DNA from: Yamagishiella unicocca
Lineage: Eukaryota; Chlorophyta; Chlorophyceae; Chlamydomonadales; Volvocaceae
Reading direction: 5' to 3'
NCBI GenBank assembly: GCA_003116995.1
Contig: BDSL01000006.1
Location: 1,116,001-1,180,000 of the forward strand
Length of the DNA: 64,000 nt
Under the pieces are notes generated by a model. It saw only the letters and a program-made list of their open reading frames with translations, did not search any database and was not told the DNA's origin. Position numbers and translations under genes: made by a program. This document shows, in pieces, positions 12,042 through 24,500 of the stretch; the stretch's first letter is position 1; the number at the start of each line of letters is the position of its first letter.

Positions 12042-14212
12042 TCACGAGTCGAACTGCTGCCGGAGCGCCATCTCCGCCTCGCTCTTCCAGTGCGAGTGCG
12101 CGCTCTGTCCCTTCTCGCGCTTCTGCTTCTCCTTGTCCTTCCGGTCCTGGTTGCGGCGGGGCAGCTGCGCGGCCCCCACCCCCTTGTTGAGGAACTCGGA
12201 CACCTCCATGGGCTTGCTGGGCGCGGTCGGCTTGGCGTCCCCCACGTGGCCGCCCATCATTGCGATCTGGATCCGGGGACCGTTGCGAAACAGACAACAC
12301 GGGTGCGGCTCAAAATCCCGGGCGGGACAGATCCCAGCAGCTCCCTCATCTGAAGACCGCGCGGCTGGTCCCACCGCAGCGCCGCTCTGCGCCCTCCCCC
12401 CCGCCTCTCTACCCCTCCTCTCAGCCCCCTCCCCTCTGTCCCCTCCCTGCCCCTCAGACCGCTCCTACCTGCGCGGCAGTGTATTGCTGCGTGGCCTCCG
12501 GGCCGTCCTCCACCTTATAGCGCTTGGCTCGCCCCTCAATGACGGCCCCCGGGATCAGCTCCCGCTTGTCGGCGCTCTGCCTGTGGGCGGGTCCAGGGAG
12601 GGCAGGCGTGGGGGAGGCCAGGCGTGCAGCTCAGCCGTCCAGGCCTGGGGACCACCCTCTGGGAGACCCCACACGAGACCCGTGGGTGCCACTCCCCAGC
12701 CCCTGAAAACAGAAATCAAAGTGGGGGCAACTCCCCAAGCCCTTCAATCGCTTCCGTTCGCCGCAAGCCCGCCCCCAAACCCTATTTCGCATATATTTCG
12801 CCTTATGTGCCAACCCGAGGGCCCTCCGGCTCCTCCCTGGACCTTCCCCCACGCATCGTTGCGGCAACGGCCTCCTCCGCTGCCCTCCCCCCCTCCCCGG
12901 CCCATCGTAGCGCCGTGCCACCCACTTGACTTGTCCCTTGAGCGGGGGGGCCAGTCGCGAGATGTCGAAGCCGCTGCCCGGCTGCTGCCGCTCCGCGCGC
13001 ACCGAGCCGCTCAAGCCGGTGGGCCCCGCCAGGCGCGCCGCCTCTTCGTCCGACAGGCCGTGCATTGCCGCGGACGCTAGGGGTCGAATGGCCTCAGGAT
13101 CTAGGAAGGTGGGCGGGCCCCCTACCTGGGGTGGGGTGGCATAAAGACCGTTTACGCGACGGGACAGGATAGTTGGCGCATGTTCGTCGGATACCGGGGG
13201 GGCAAGCAGACCCGGTTACACGACGTAGGAAACGGAAGAGCGGGAACTAGCCAGCGTGGAGTTTTCGGACACGCGTTTGCGTGTGCATGTCGGGGAACTT
13301 AGGTTTACTATCGAGATACCTGTGGACACGGTCCGTCCGTGGTGGTGGTGTGAAATAAGGGTCATGGGGGGGTGTCCGGGGGGGGTGGCAAAAAGACCGG
13401 TTACACGACACCGGCTACCCCGGGGCCTCACCTGCCCCAAAACATCAAGCGCGGAGGGAAGAAAGGACTTGGTCGCAGGCTTCTGGTTGTTTTGTTGAGA
13501 CTGTCGCCCCGATGTGGCCGTTTCCCCGAAGTCCCGCAGCCGCGCCGCGGCCTCAGCCGCTCGTCGCGTGGCGCTGTCCACGCTGCAGTGATTGCGGCGG
13601 CGACCCAAGAATGACAGGGAGGAAGAGAGGGGACGGGAGGGTAGGTGGGGGGTGTAAGGCCGTGCGGTCTGTCGCGTCCTGGAAGCCAAGGAGGCGGCCG
13701 AGCCCCAGGACGCGGCCTGTGGGTTGAGCGGGGAGCAAGCGAAGCCCATGACAGCAGACGGGCATACTTGGGCTGTGCTGGCCAACGTGCGTGTGCAACT
13801 GTGCATATGTATGGTAGTGGAGGCGGTGGAGACGGGAGACGGGAGGCGGGTGACGGTTGAGACGCGAGGGGCGGGGTGGGGAGGAGGGTGTAAGCGCGAA
13901 ACCGGGGGGTGGTTGGGCTCGGCCGAAGGTGCGCAGACAAGGACGCATAAAGTACTGATGGCACACGATACTGCGATCTCGCAGTGTGTGCGTGCCTCAT
14001 TCGCGCGCCTTCCTGCGGGAGTCGCGCCGCGCAAACCAATTAGTCCAAACTGACCTCTCATCGCTGCTATCGGCACTGTCGTCATCCGAGAAATTGGCTT
14101 GTTTTGTACGTTGTGTTACAGCTGCTCTCGTTGCTGTCCCAACTTGCGTCACGGTCGCCTCAGCGACATCGTCGTCGCTACCACTTCCGTAGCCAGCTGC
14201 CAGTAAGTCCAT
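12042..14212 (-). CDS. Conserved eukaryotic protein, 281 aa, nuclear-type, function unknown
   Basis: Five exons: 14055-14212, 13432-13582, 12922-13125, 12469-12576 and 12042-12266, total 846 nt, phases consistent throughout. The N-terminus MDLLAAGYGSGSDDD is a start seen in many small nuclear eukaryotic proteins. It is followed by an acidic/Ser stretch and then SALDVLGQVGGPPTFLDPE. The middle contains ELIPGAVIEGRAKRYKVEDG. The C-terminal third is strongly basic and ends KGQSAHSHWKSEAEMALRQQ-FDS, preceded by GVGAAQLPRRNQDRKDKEK. I recall closely similar C-termini in uncharacterised plant proteins, so the family is probably conserved, but I cannot name a function. Nuclear location is inferred from composition only. 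The gene is head to head with the LysM gene. Intron 2 carries a hairpin motif related to two found in the 21-27 kb gene. Confidence 0.85.
13269..13284. other. Intronic hairpin motif, copy 1
   Basis: ACACGC-GTTT-GCGTGT forms a perfect six-pair stem with a four-base loop. It lies in the intron between exons 2 and 3 of the 281-aa protein gene and is preceded by AGTTTTCGG. Related hairpins with compensating base changes occur at 25478-25499 and 25942-25956. Confidence 0.6.
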
Positions 14213-14715
14213 GTTCTAAGCGTGAGACCGTTTATTTTCCTATCCTTCAATGATTTGTCGTCCTGCCAGCTGAGGCAGTCAACAGTACGGCACGGGCTGC
14301 CTGAGGGACGCAAGGGCATGTCATGCACGATTGCGGTGCAAATGCAGTGCACATAGGGCATACGCTTAATATCAATTTGTGGGTCATGTCAAATTTGGCG
14401 TGCAAGCCCTGACTTGTGGCCAGGCTGTGTGTAACCGGTAACATGCGTTTCCAGGCTTATCGAGTCTGCAGCAATCCTTCTACGTAGAACTGCTTGATGT
14501 TATAAACAAGTTGCATTGGACGTAAATAACCTCGGCGACGCCACGGACTTCTGGCAGCCACGGGGCCGCAAGTCGCATCAGGCGGGCGGTGCTTCGTCGG
14601 CCGAGCGTGGCGACGACTGCCGTCGCAAATTGTTCTCGTTGTGAAAGGCTTATAGTGGCCTGGTCTCGGTTGTTATATCGCAGCTGGGCCTCAAGCCCAA
14701 CGACAACGTTTGGCG
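14213..14715. promoter_or_regulatory. Divergent intergenic region (281-aa protein / LysM gene)
   Basis: These 503 bp separate two outward-facing start codons and should contain both promoters. The sequence is less GC-rich than the neighbouring exons. I can defend no specific motif. Confidence 0.4.
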
Positions 14716-15466
14716 ATGCGGGCCGGCGCGCCGGCGCCTACGAGGCCAGCCGGCGGCCCGTTCATCAAGCAACACGTGCCTAGTCGTTTGCGCCCAGCAT
14801 GTCCGGGTGCAACCCGCCTTGGGCGCCCTGTTCGGCGGACAGACCTCGGCCCTTGCCGCATGACCCCCAGGGCTGCCGCCAGCGGCAAGGACGGCCCCGC
14901 CACAATAGCTTCCTACACCGTACAAAAAGGCGAGACGTTGTGGGACGTTGCCGTACAGCATGGCGTGTCGATGCGCACAGTTAAGGACCTGAACAAGCTC
15001 GCTGGCAGCGAGCCAGTGCTGACGGAGGGGCAGCAGCTGCTGGTGCCGGCGTCTGGGATCACGGCGCTGGCGAATTTGGAGGGAGCGGCGTCGGCGGCAG
15101 CACTTGGATCCACACCGGCGCGTGGAATGTGGGGTAAGCTAACCCGTCTTTTCAGGAACTGTTATACTTGCTCACGTGACTGCCTGCACCCGCTCATGGT
15201 CGTCTCTCCTGTAACCCACCACCCCCTCATCTGTAACTGCCATACACCCACTTCCCGATTGCCTCCGTGGCTCCTGTCCTGACCGTGCTGCTGAGCTGTG
15301 CCGGTGCGCCTCCAAAACGCGCGCTACGCGCCCGCTGCGTTTCACCCCCCTCCCCTTTCTCCCTCTCACTTCCGATGGCGGCGGTTCAGTCGCGACGACG
15401 CACACATTGCGTTCCTCAACGCCGCAGGCGACGGCTAGTTTGCATACGTCAGGTACTCCGTTGTAG
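14716..15466 (+). CDS. LysM-domain protein, probably organelle-targeted
   Basis: Exon 1 runs 14716-15133. Residues 1 to about 60 are rich in Arg, Ala and Pro and almost lack acidic residues, like a plastid or mitochondrial transit peptide. They are followed by one LysM module, from ASYTVQKGETLWDVAVQHGV to LTEGQQLLVP. LysM modules bind N-acetylglucosamine-containing glycans such as peptidoglycan or chitin. The donor is TGGG|GTAAGC, phase 1. The terminal exon is uncertain. My preferred one is 15390-15466, after a long pyrimidine tract and GGTTCAG, which gives 164 aa ending TSGTPL. Alternatives are an acceptor at 15427 giving a short GDG tail, or an acceptor near 15295 reaching the same TAG at 15436-15438. 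Confidence 0.75.
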
Positions 15467-17636
15467 AAAGCCCACGCACGCCTTATGCCCCAAGAATACA
15501 GCTAACAACACACAGATTAAACCCTTTTAGCGTTAGTTTCATAAACACATAGTGATTGAATACCTAGCTTGGAGTCCCTGGGTTGGACCCTGGCGCTGCA
15601 ACGTCCGTCCGCGTCAAGTGCTTGGCGCGGCATTCGAAAAATATACCAGGAAAGCAAATACAGGCTCTTCCTGCTAGTACTGGGAGTCCGGTTTAGGAGT
15701 CCGCAACCATCACGCGCGGTGCCATTCCTGTGTTTTGCGTGTAGAAGGGCGCACAGGTATTGCCCAGCGTGATTGTTACTCACGACGCACCATCTGCCGG
15801 CTGCCTGCCATGCATGCCGGGCAAGGGGGGAGGCGGTGCGTTTCGCGTAATAATGCCCATTGAGTCCTTATCAGTGTATGACGAGTGCATGCCGAGGGGC
15901 ATACGATTCGGTATCAAGGCCAAGGCAGGGGGTGCCGGGATGGGGTCTGATCTGTCCTGATGCCATGTCACACCAGCTGGTCTCGCATCATTTTCGTCGT
16001 CTGCAAACCGCGGCTCAGCGGATCAAGCCTCTCCCAGCGGGTTCCACTGCCGCCGCATGCCAGTGCCGTCCCATGACCACTGGGGCAGTGAGGGGCTTGC
16101 GGGCGGTGGGGTGAAGCGCTGGTTGGTACCGCTGTTGGCTGCAACTGCAAGCCACCCATCAGAGCCCTGGGTTGCGGTGCGGCTGGGTTAGTTTGCTGGG
16201 ACACCTGTGGCTGGCTGCAGGGTTTTAGGGCCTCGGAAAGCCGCAAGACTACCCGGCAGTAGCGAGCAGTGAGAACGCGCTGACCGGTAGACCAGTCGTA
16301 CAGTCTGACAAGGCCACGTGCTGTGCATGCTGCAGCGAACCGCGCTGCATTGAGGAGGCGGGGATGACGTCGTCGTCGGCAGAATCGGGACGAAGTGATG
16401 CATGCGTACAGAGGGCATGGGGTGCACTGGGCGCCTGGCCAACCGCCACCATGATCTATTTTGCGCGCAGGGCATGGGGTAGGAACTACTGTTTCTGATC
16501 GCACACATTGGTTGGCGCCAAGTGCTGCGCTTAACCCCCCCTGCTCGATACATGGCTCTGCGGGCGGGCGCCGGCCGGCGGTTGGATGCACTGGCATTGG
16601 ATGCCCTCGTCGCGTGATTTCTGCCCCCTGCCCGCCTACTATGGTGTCCGCGGCATTCGAAGCCCTCCCCTCTGTGGGGTGTGGCAGATGATGTCCGGGT
16701 TGCAGTCGTGGGCAGTGTCATCGTGACCTCTTGATAATGTAGGGGGGGGTGTACGGAAAGCAGGCGGCGTGGGTGCCCATACTGCAAACCAGCAGCTGCA
16801 CTCGTATAGATGCTCCGAGCTGGCATCAGTGCTTTCTCGGAGTTCAGTATACGAACACTTTGGTCGGGGATGTATTTAGCGCAGCTTCCCGTTTGCGTGG
16901 GCTGGAGTCTCGAGGCCCGGTTTTACTACCCCAAAGGGTTCATTTGGCACCCTTTCCTACGCCCTGGCTAAACCCGCTTTTCGTACTCCATCTGCATTGA
17001 GTCTAACTCCCGCCTGTGGCGTCAACCTCATCGCGTCCATCACAACCCTTGTCCCCACGGAGCCTCCTTTGGTTGACTTAGCCGCACTGTTGCACCCCAC
17101 CACCTTCGTCCACTTCAAGCGCCTTGGCCTCGACAGAAACACTTTTGGCTGAGCCAACGTCCTTCCACTCCTCCTGACTTTGGCTACGAAATGGGCATTG
17201 ACCCTCACCTTGTTGCCAAACCAGGCTCCGGGGAGCTGGATGGGTCGGTCCCCGGATCGGTTGTTAACCCACCTGGGTCCGAGGCGGAGGCGTTTGAGGC
17301 ACTCCTTTCCCCCACCTAGCCAGCTAACAGCAAGCCGGCATATTCCCCAGCCATCCCCGCTCCCAACAAGTGCATCCTAGCACCTCTGATCTCCCCTCCA
17401 ATCCCGCTCTGCAGCTCCTCCCCGAGTCAGCTCCTTGCCATCTACCCCTGTCGACCCGCCTTCCCGTCCGTAACCTTTGGCCCTCCCAACCCCCGCGCTC
17501 TCCCCGCACCCCCTTTCCCTCCCTTTCCCCCCCCCTCACGCATGGGCGTAATACCCCCATCTGCTGTTTCGCCTCGTCACTAACCCACCTTCTCGTTTCG
17601 CTGCCTCCCCCCCTCGCACGCTTCCCCGCCCCGCAG
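15467..17636. other. Intergenic stretch; 5' exon(s) of the next gene should be here
   Basis: No complete gene is supported. The thioredoxin-domain gene that follows needs an upstream exon ending in phase 1, and it should lie here. Two adjacent open frames without start codons (about 16905-17154 and 17110-17318, different frames) read like protein (for example TPPDFGYEMGIDPHLVAKP), but I could not join them through consensus splice sites. The minus-strand frames of 209-212 codons at 15968-16826 show no family features. Confidence 0.4.
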
Positions 17637-19226
17637 TTGGCTCCGAGCACGTGCGGCTGGCGACCATCGGCGAAGCCAAGCAGCTCTACCTGCGCCAGTG
17701 CGACCGAGCCAACTCGCAGAACACGTTGCTGGTGCTGTACGCGCCCTGGTGCCCGCACTGCCGCGAGATGGAGGACGAGCTGGAGCGGCTGGCCGAGGGG
17801 CTGTCCCACGTGCCCGCGGTGCGCGTCGTGGCGGTGAACGGCGACTCGTTGGAGGGGCGCATCTTCTCGCGTGAGGTGCTGGGCGTGGCCTACTACCCCT
17901 CCATCATCTCCTTCCCCGCCCACTCGCGCACCTTCTTTAAGTACAAGGGCCGCCAGCGAGACGCGGAGTCGCTGCTGCGCTTCCTCAACATGACGTGCTG
18001 CGCCAGAGAGGACCAGATGTGGTCGCTGAGGGCCACGGGCACGCAGGCTGCCCTGGCGGCGTCGGGCGGAAAGGTGCGTGTGGATGGTTGTGGATGGGAG
18101 GGGAGGGTTTCGAGGAAGACCCGTGGATGCGAGGAAAACCGTTTAGGACAGACGGTTCGAGGAAGACCCGTGGATGCGAGGAAAACCGTTTAGGGCAGAC
18201 GGAGGGAGGGCGAGGCAGGGGAGCGCATTTCCTCCGTCGCTCCCTTTTCCTAAGATCCCTTGGTGCGATGGAGCAGCAGTCGACGCATAGCTCTCAAGGT
18301 GACCCGCAAAGCTTTCCCTCCCTGTCCATTTCGGAGGCGACCGCTTCCTCCGCAACTCCCCTGTATGTTCCAACTCCCTTCCACTCCCACGGCCCTAACA
18401 CACACACCCCATCCGTATCCCTCCACTCCCGCTGCGCCCGTAGACGGGTCCCCTGCAGTGGGCTAATCAGTGGACCCCTGTGGGCACCGCACCGGGCGCA
18501 ATGGCGGCCGCGGTGGGGCTCTTGGGCGCCGCGGCCGCAGCCGCGGCGCTTTGGGCTGCGCGCAGCCGCCGTGCAAGCAGCGGCGGCGGCGGCGGCACCG
18601 TCCAGGCTGATGTGGTTGCGGAGCTGGACAGCAGCCTGGGCAGAATGGCGCTGCTGATGCTGCGGGCGGTTGGGACGAGACTGTCGCTGGTGGTTGGCCT
18701 GGCCGGGTCACCGCCCGAGGCGGATGCAGCCAAGGCTGCTGAACCTCAGGTGGCGTCAGAGGATGCCCCCGCCGCCCCCGCCGCGGCCCCCGCCGTAGCC
18801 GCGTCCGCGGCAGCAGCATCGGAGGCACCCTTGGCCGCCAGCCCCGCAACGGCAACTGTCCTGCGGGGGCAGAACGGAAATGGCCTGGTGGTTTCCGTCA
18901 ACCCCGCCCCCAGCCCGGCCCCAAGCGTTGTGGCCTCCCCGGCGGCACTCGACAGCAGCCGGGTGAGGGCGGGGGCGGCAGCATCGGCCCCTCCTGCTGC
19001 GGCGGCGCAGTGGGCCGCGGTCGCGGCGCAGCCGCCGGCTGGCGCGGCCGCAGCCGCAGCGGCAGCGGCGGCCGCAGACAGCACTGGTCTCTTGGGCTCC
19101 CCCCGCGGCCTGACAGCGGAGGAGCGGATGCGGCTGACCCGCCTGACGGACGACGAGCTGATTGCGCTCGTGAATAGCGACCCTGACCTTGACAAGGTGC
19201 TGACTCGGCTGCTGGGGGACAAGTGA
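17637..19226 (+). CDS. Thioredoxin-domain membrane protein (5' end missing)
   Basis: Two exons are visible: 17637-18073 and 18444-19226, 406 codons with the stop, preceded by an unidentified upstream exon (entry phase needs one base). The first exon is a thioredoxin fold with the active site LYAPWCPHCREME, that is CPHC, and a C-terminal strand region YYPSIISFPAHSRTFFKYKG. This resembles the C-terminal thioredoxin-like domain of plant-type APS reductases, but no reductase domain is seen upstream, so I do not call it that. The second exon encodes a likely single transmembrane helix (AAAVGLLGAAAAAAALWAAR), then a roughly 170-residue Ala/Pro-rich tail, ending with a short helical region (LTAEERMRLTRLTDDELIAL). 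Together these suggest a membrane-anchored disulfide reductase or isomerase. The intron holds a 47-bp tandem repeat. Confidence 0.75.
18108..18202 (+). repeat. 47-bp tandem repeat in intron, two copies
   Basis: The unit beginning TTTCGAGGAAGACCCGTGG is present twice in direct succession with one or two differences. A 19-nt core of the same unit recurs in inverse orientation at 25006-25024 in an intron of another gene. Confidence 0.85.
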
Positions 19227-21533
19227 GGCGGCAGGGCGTGGGTGCTCGGCTGGCTGGCTGGGGGGAGCGCTGCTCCGTCCGCACCTTGCTTTTGCCGCCC
19301 TCGTTTACTTGCCCCGTTTGGCTAACCCACAGTGGCAAAGCCCGGAGCAACGCGCCCCCTAGGCTTGTCCCAGCGAGCTGCTTTTCTGGGCGTTGGGAGG
19401 GCGAGGGGAGGTGCGGCGCGAGAACGCGCAGGTGTGTGGGAGGACGCGTCGTTTGAGCACTGTGGCGGTCGCGGTGGTGGTGGCGCACGACTGGGAGGGC
19501 TTAGTAGGTGGCTGGCGGCTCGCAGTGGAACGACGGGGAATGATGGCGTGCTGAGTTGGCCGCCCACTGGGCCCGCTGGCGGCCGGAGCGAGGCAGTGCC
19601 CTACCTGAGGCGCGCGAAGGCACGTGGTACGATCCGCGGAGGAAAGGGCGTCTCGCTTGACGGGGCCACCGCATGCAGGCTGGTGGTTTTCGAAAGCTCC
19701 GCAGCCACGGGGCTGGGCCTGCAGGCCACCCCCCTTTGCGTCTGCCAGGCCGTACGCAACAAGGAGACACTCGAGGATCATGGGGAGGCCAATAGGGGGG
19801 GACGGTGATCTTCTTGGCCTCGTTGTTCGGAGCATCGGGGGTGTTGTCCAGGTTTTGAATTGCTCGAATCCGTGCTGGGATGGAGGAAAATTGGAAAGGA
19901 GGGAAGGCATGTATCGGAGACTCTACCTCCTCACGCCACATAGGGGGGTGGTTCGGGGAGGCCGTTGCGATGGAGGCAGGGCGGCGGCTAGCACATACCG
20001 TTGTGCTTTGGCCGGGTGCCCTTGCCTTAATGCCATTGAGAGCGACGGCGACAACAATGTGGACATGACAGCTTGATGACACTCTTACACAGTTTGGCGG
20101 ATAATACCGTATGCGATTGAATGGATGCATGAGTAACGGACTTGTAGCAGTGTGGCAGCAGGTGCTGGTCGCGCACTCGTGACAGCCTCCTGCCGCCTTC
20201 TGTATCCTGACAAATAACTCGAGGTAGTAGCGACGCAGCCGCTGCGTGCGGCTGGTGTACTGTCGCTGACTTCGGGTTGACTGAGAGGTTCCGGGCGCCA
20301 GAAGCGCGATGCCTCCTCGCAGAATATTCTTTTGTGGTACGTACGCCGGCCGGGTGTAGCGATTGGCCGGGACGGAAACACGAGGTGGTGCAGGTGTCGG
20401 TTATCAGGGTACTTTATGACGCACCGCAAGAACTGCTAACGGATAAGGAACTCGGGCGATGTGGTCTTCGCAATGGCGATGCAGGCATGAGGCGATGGTG
20501 GACAAGGTGGTTCGGGGTACGGACGCGGGCCGTGGTGGTGGTGGGCAAGCTTTCCCTGCGATCCAGTGTGCTTTCCCCTCTTCTTAAGTTTTCATATTTA
20601 TAACGACTGACTTCGTATCGCCGCGTGCTTGTCAACCAACGGGTAGCCGCTTCTAATACGCGCGCGCTTCCAGCTTTACGTGCACCTGATGTTACTACTG
20701 GCTGTCCTTCTCGCCTGCCCCTCCCCCATCACACGCCCCTAAGGACGCCCTCTGCGCCCGTACCCTCGTGCGCACCGGGCACAGCCCCAGCTGCATTACG
20801 TTTCTGGGAGGGTTGCCGATTCGCTCGACCCTAACGGATCAGGACAGGATCAGCCAGGTAACCCTTTGGAAGGCCAACAAATCACCCATCTGGGTCTCTA
20901 AACCACAGCCGTGCCTCGCACGGCGCGCCGGTCTTAGGGCTACCTAAAGCCCCCACACCCCTGGAAAGCAGCTCCAACACAGAGTACCGGTGTTTGGTAC
21001 CATGCTGGGCGTAAATGCCCTCACCGCCACGGGTCGGCCCCCCCCACACCTGGTGCTCCTCCACCGACAGTCCAACGCACCTCGCCGCCCGGCAAACATC
21101 CACGTGTCAGGGGCAACTGTACTTCAGGCGGGCTTGACATTCCCTCTGAGCACCGGTCAACGTACCCGTGGGTTGCGATGCCCAGGGCACAGAAGACAGC
21201 ACCCCGCGCCTCCCCTACCCTGTCATGTCCCCTCCCTGCCTTGGCACTCACATTCACATTTGCTTACTCCACTTCCCAGGTTCGAATGCAGCTATTGAGC
21301 GCATCATGAGCGCCGACACACGCCATCCACACATCTCGACCGCTGCCGGTCCGTCAACCTATGCGCGCCCATCCTGGAGGCCCACCAGCCCCCCCTCGCG
21401 GGCGACAACAACACCTCTGCTATCAAGCGACCAACCTTTTGCTGTCGAGCTGTCCACACCTCTACCCTTGATTCCTCGGCCTCCTCCCGCCCTGGTGTCC
21501 CGCCACCCACCGTCCTCTGCAGCACCCGTCCCG
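19227..21533. other. Convergent intergenic region, no gene supported
   Basis: Holds the 3' regions of two convergent genes. Open frames of 150-209 codons exist on both strands between 19330 and 20130. They overlap one another, lack recognisable motifs and look like GC-driven shadows. No repeat or RNA gene was recognised. Confidence 0.45.
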
Positions 21534-24500
21534 CTACTTGACTCCGAGCCGCTTGAGCTGCATGCGCACCGACGAGATCTCCTTGTTGAGCAGGTCCAGG
21601 CGCTGCTCCACCACCGCCTTGCGGTTGCGCTCGCGCAGGTTACGTCCCGCGCCCAGCGGCATGCGGGCGTACTCGGCCTCGAGGCCGCCCTTCTCAGCAC
21701 ACAGCACCATCAGCTGGTCCTCCAGGGCCTTGCTCCGGGTGAGCATGTCCTGAGCGGTGACCGGCGCCGGTGGGATGGGGCGGGGGCGGGGCCAGGGGAA
21801 GGGACGGGCGAGAACCTCTGTGGGTGTGTTGGTGGGCACCTGGCAAGGCACCGGGACCAGGTAGTCCCGGGTCGGCCGACATGTCTCTGCCTCTGTGTGT
21901 GACCTTCCCTGTGTCCAGATGGAATCTGTCGCTTACATTCTTTCATGCATCGCGCATGAAAGAACGTGCATCGCGCATGAAAGAACGTGCATCGCGCAGA
22001 GACTATCAAGTATGCACGTGACGAGGCATGCACGTGGCGTCGCAACAGGGGCCAAGCGGAGCGGATACAGGTCGGGCAGGACGGCCGCACGTGGGCCCGC
22101 CTGCCGCATCCGCCGTACATGCTTTGGGCTGTTGGTAGGGACGAGTAGGTTTCGGAGCAGACGACCAAGCTGCACGGCGCCGGTGGCCGGTGTGGGGGAG
22201 GAGAGAGTTGCACACGCAGTCGTCCCCCGCTACAGCTCGCGAGCTACGACCCACCTTGACCGTCTCTTCGGTGCCGAACGGGGGCGTGTCACCGCCACCA
22301 GGTGCGCCCCCGCCACCAGGTGCCGCACCCGCGCCCACGGCGTTGGCCGGGCGGCGGAAGGCGTAGGAGTTGTCCGTGGTGTGGACGGCGTAAGGGGGCG
22401 GTGGCGGCGAGCCCATGCCGGGATGAGCCCCCGCACCGGGTGCTGACACACCGCGAGCGTTCCCGTAGCCTCCGCTGCCGCCGCCGGCGCCGCCAACTAC
22501 GCCCCCAGCCGACACTGGCTTCAGCTGCTGCTGCTGCTGCTGCCAGGCGTTACCTTGCGGGCCTGCCATGTCGCCGCCGTAGCTGCGTGTTTCTGTCGGT
22601 GGCATCATCCACATCCCACGGGCGTCTGGCAGCGTGGGCTCACGGCCGTGGCTGTCGGGCGAGGGCCCCCACGCGCCGCGCGGCTGCGCACCGGCCCCAC
22701 CGATGCCACTCGGCTCCGCGACCAGCTCGCCGCCGCCGTACCGCGTGCCGTACGACGGGTTGAGCGGCGAGCCCGGCCCCGCGTCCTGCTTGTGGCCAGC
22801 TGCGGCGGCGCCCGCTCGGGCCATGGCTTCCGCCTCCGCTCGGACCATGCTGCGGAAGGTCTCCGGATCCAGCTTGCTGAACGCCACTTCGGGCGGCAGG
22901 TCTCGGAGCACCGCGGCCGTCGCGGTATCTGGCTGGGTTGGGTATACGCCCTGCTGCGTCGGCGGCAGGGGCGGCCGGCCGAAGCCTCCGCCAGCACTTC
23001 CCCCGCTGTAGCCGCCGCCGGCACTTCCCCCACTGTAGCCGCCACCTGCGCTGCCCCCGCCATAGCTGCCGCCCCCGTACCCGCCCCCCGCGCTGCCATA
23101 CACGCTGCCGCCGCCGCCACCATAGCTACCACCGCCGTAAGCTCCACCACCGTAGCTGCCGCCGCCCGCAGAACCGCCGCCATTGGATCCGCCGTGGCCG
23201 CCGCCGCCGCCGCTGCTGAAGCCCCCGCCGCTTGAGAGGCCGGCGTCGGGCGCCGGCCATGCGTGCGTCGACGCGCCGTACGGTCGCGCTGTCGGCCCCA
23301 CATCGCTGATGATCCCGGCCTGCGTGCGGTACCGCCGGGCGCACCTTGTTAGACATGCCGCGAGCAAACACGAGCTCCAGCGCTATGGCGGGTTGCTGCC
23401 CCTGCCCTCAGGCGAGGCCCCCAGCGCCGAGCTTCCTGCTCACACCGCGCAACGCAGCAGACAGACAAAGGGGTGTGCAGCTGTGCAGCTGTGCCTTCGC
23501 AACGCGGCAGCCGCGCAGGGGCGCAACAGAGCAGGCCAGAGCCCGTTCACGAGCAGGTGCCTGTCCCTCGTGTATGGGTGAGCCCCTGCGCCTAGCGGGT
23601 GTGCGGGAGGACTGCGGAACCCCCGCTGTGAGCTCGCTCCGAACGGGTTGGGGCCTTGAGGGACCGCTTCCGCAGGCGACCCCGCCCTGTTGTGTTGGCA
23701 ATGCCACTGCCCTTCCCGGGCCGCCACGCATTGCCACAGCCCCAATCCCCCGCCCACCGGTTTCGCCGCCAGGGCCGACTTGGCCGCTTCCGCCGCCTGC
23801 CGCGCGCGCGCCGCCTCCTCCCGCAACCCCGTAACGTCGTACATCAACTGGCTGTTGCGGGACTCCAGTTCTGGACGGGCAAGCAGGAAGCAGAAGGGCG
23901 CGCGGAGGACAGGCAGTAGGCACACCAGCGCGGGCGGACAGCTTGGTGCTAGCACGGCGGTTGTGGCTTGGGCTGCCGGGACAGGGTTAATGTCTTCCAC
24001 TTGTAGCCGGCCAGCCCGGCCGTTCACGCGCCCTGGCTCCACCGCCGCGCTCGCAGCCGGACCGCCGCACTAGTCAGGACCCATACCCACCCTCCCTGTT
24101 CACCACCCCGCATCCTCGGCCCCCTCCGTTTACCGTGTTACCGGGTCTTCTCGAAGCCCCCACGGCCCCGCTCCGGCCCCTAGCCCCCTCCCCCTAGCCC
24201 CCTCCCCCAGCCCCAACCCACCGGCCACGCGGTTCCGCATCATCGACATCTGCGCCGCCGCGCCCTCCTGGTCGCTCTCTGCGCGGCTGGCGACCGCGTG
24301 CGCCGTGTTGGCCGACCTCGCGGAGTCCTGCTGCGCCAGCCGCAGCTTCTCGCGCAGCTCCGACGACTCGATGCGGCCCTACGAGCAAGCCGCAGTCCGG
24401 GTATCCAGTCTGCCAGCAGTTCAGGCGCTGGCCGTGCGGCCCCACGTGTCTCCGGCTACGTACCCTCCAGCTCACTAGGATTACCCATTCACCAAAACTC

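Noticed and set aside
13216..14085. 289-codon minus-strand frame as a single-exon gene
   Set aside because: It merely reads through an exon of the 281-aa protein gene and its introns; the spliced model explains the conserved segments.
17637..18073. Call of a full APS reductase
   Set aside because: Only the thioredoxin-like domain resembles that enzyme; no APS-binding or iron-sulfur region was found and the C-terminus continues into a membrane helix.
22605..23303. 232-codon minus-strand frame in a different phase, and the matching plus-strand frames
   Set aside because: These are alternative frames of the Gly-rich exon of the 1,044-aa protein; Arg/Ala-rich composition is typical of shadow frames.
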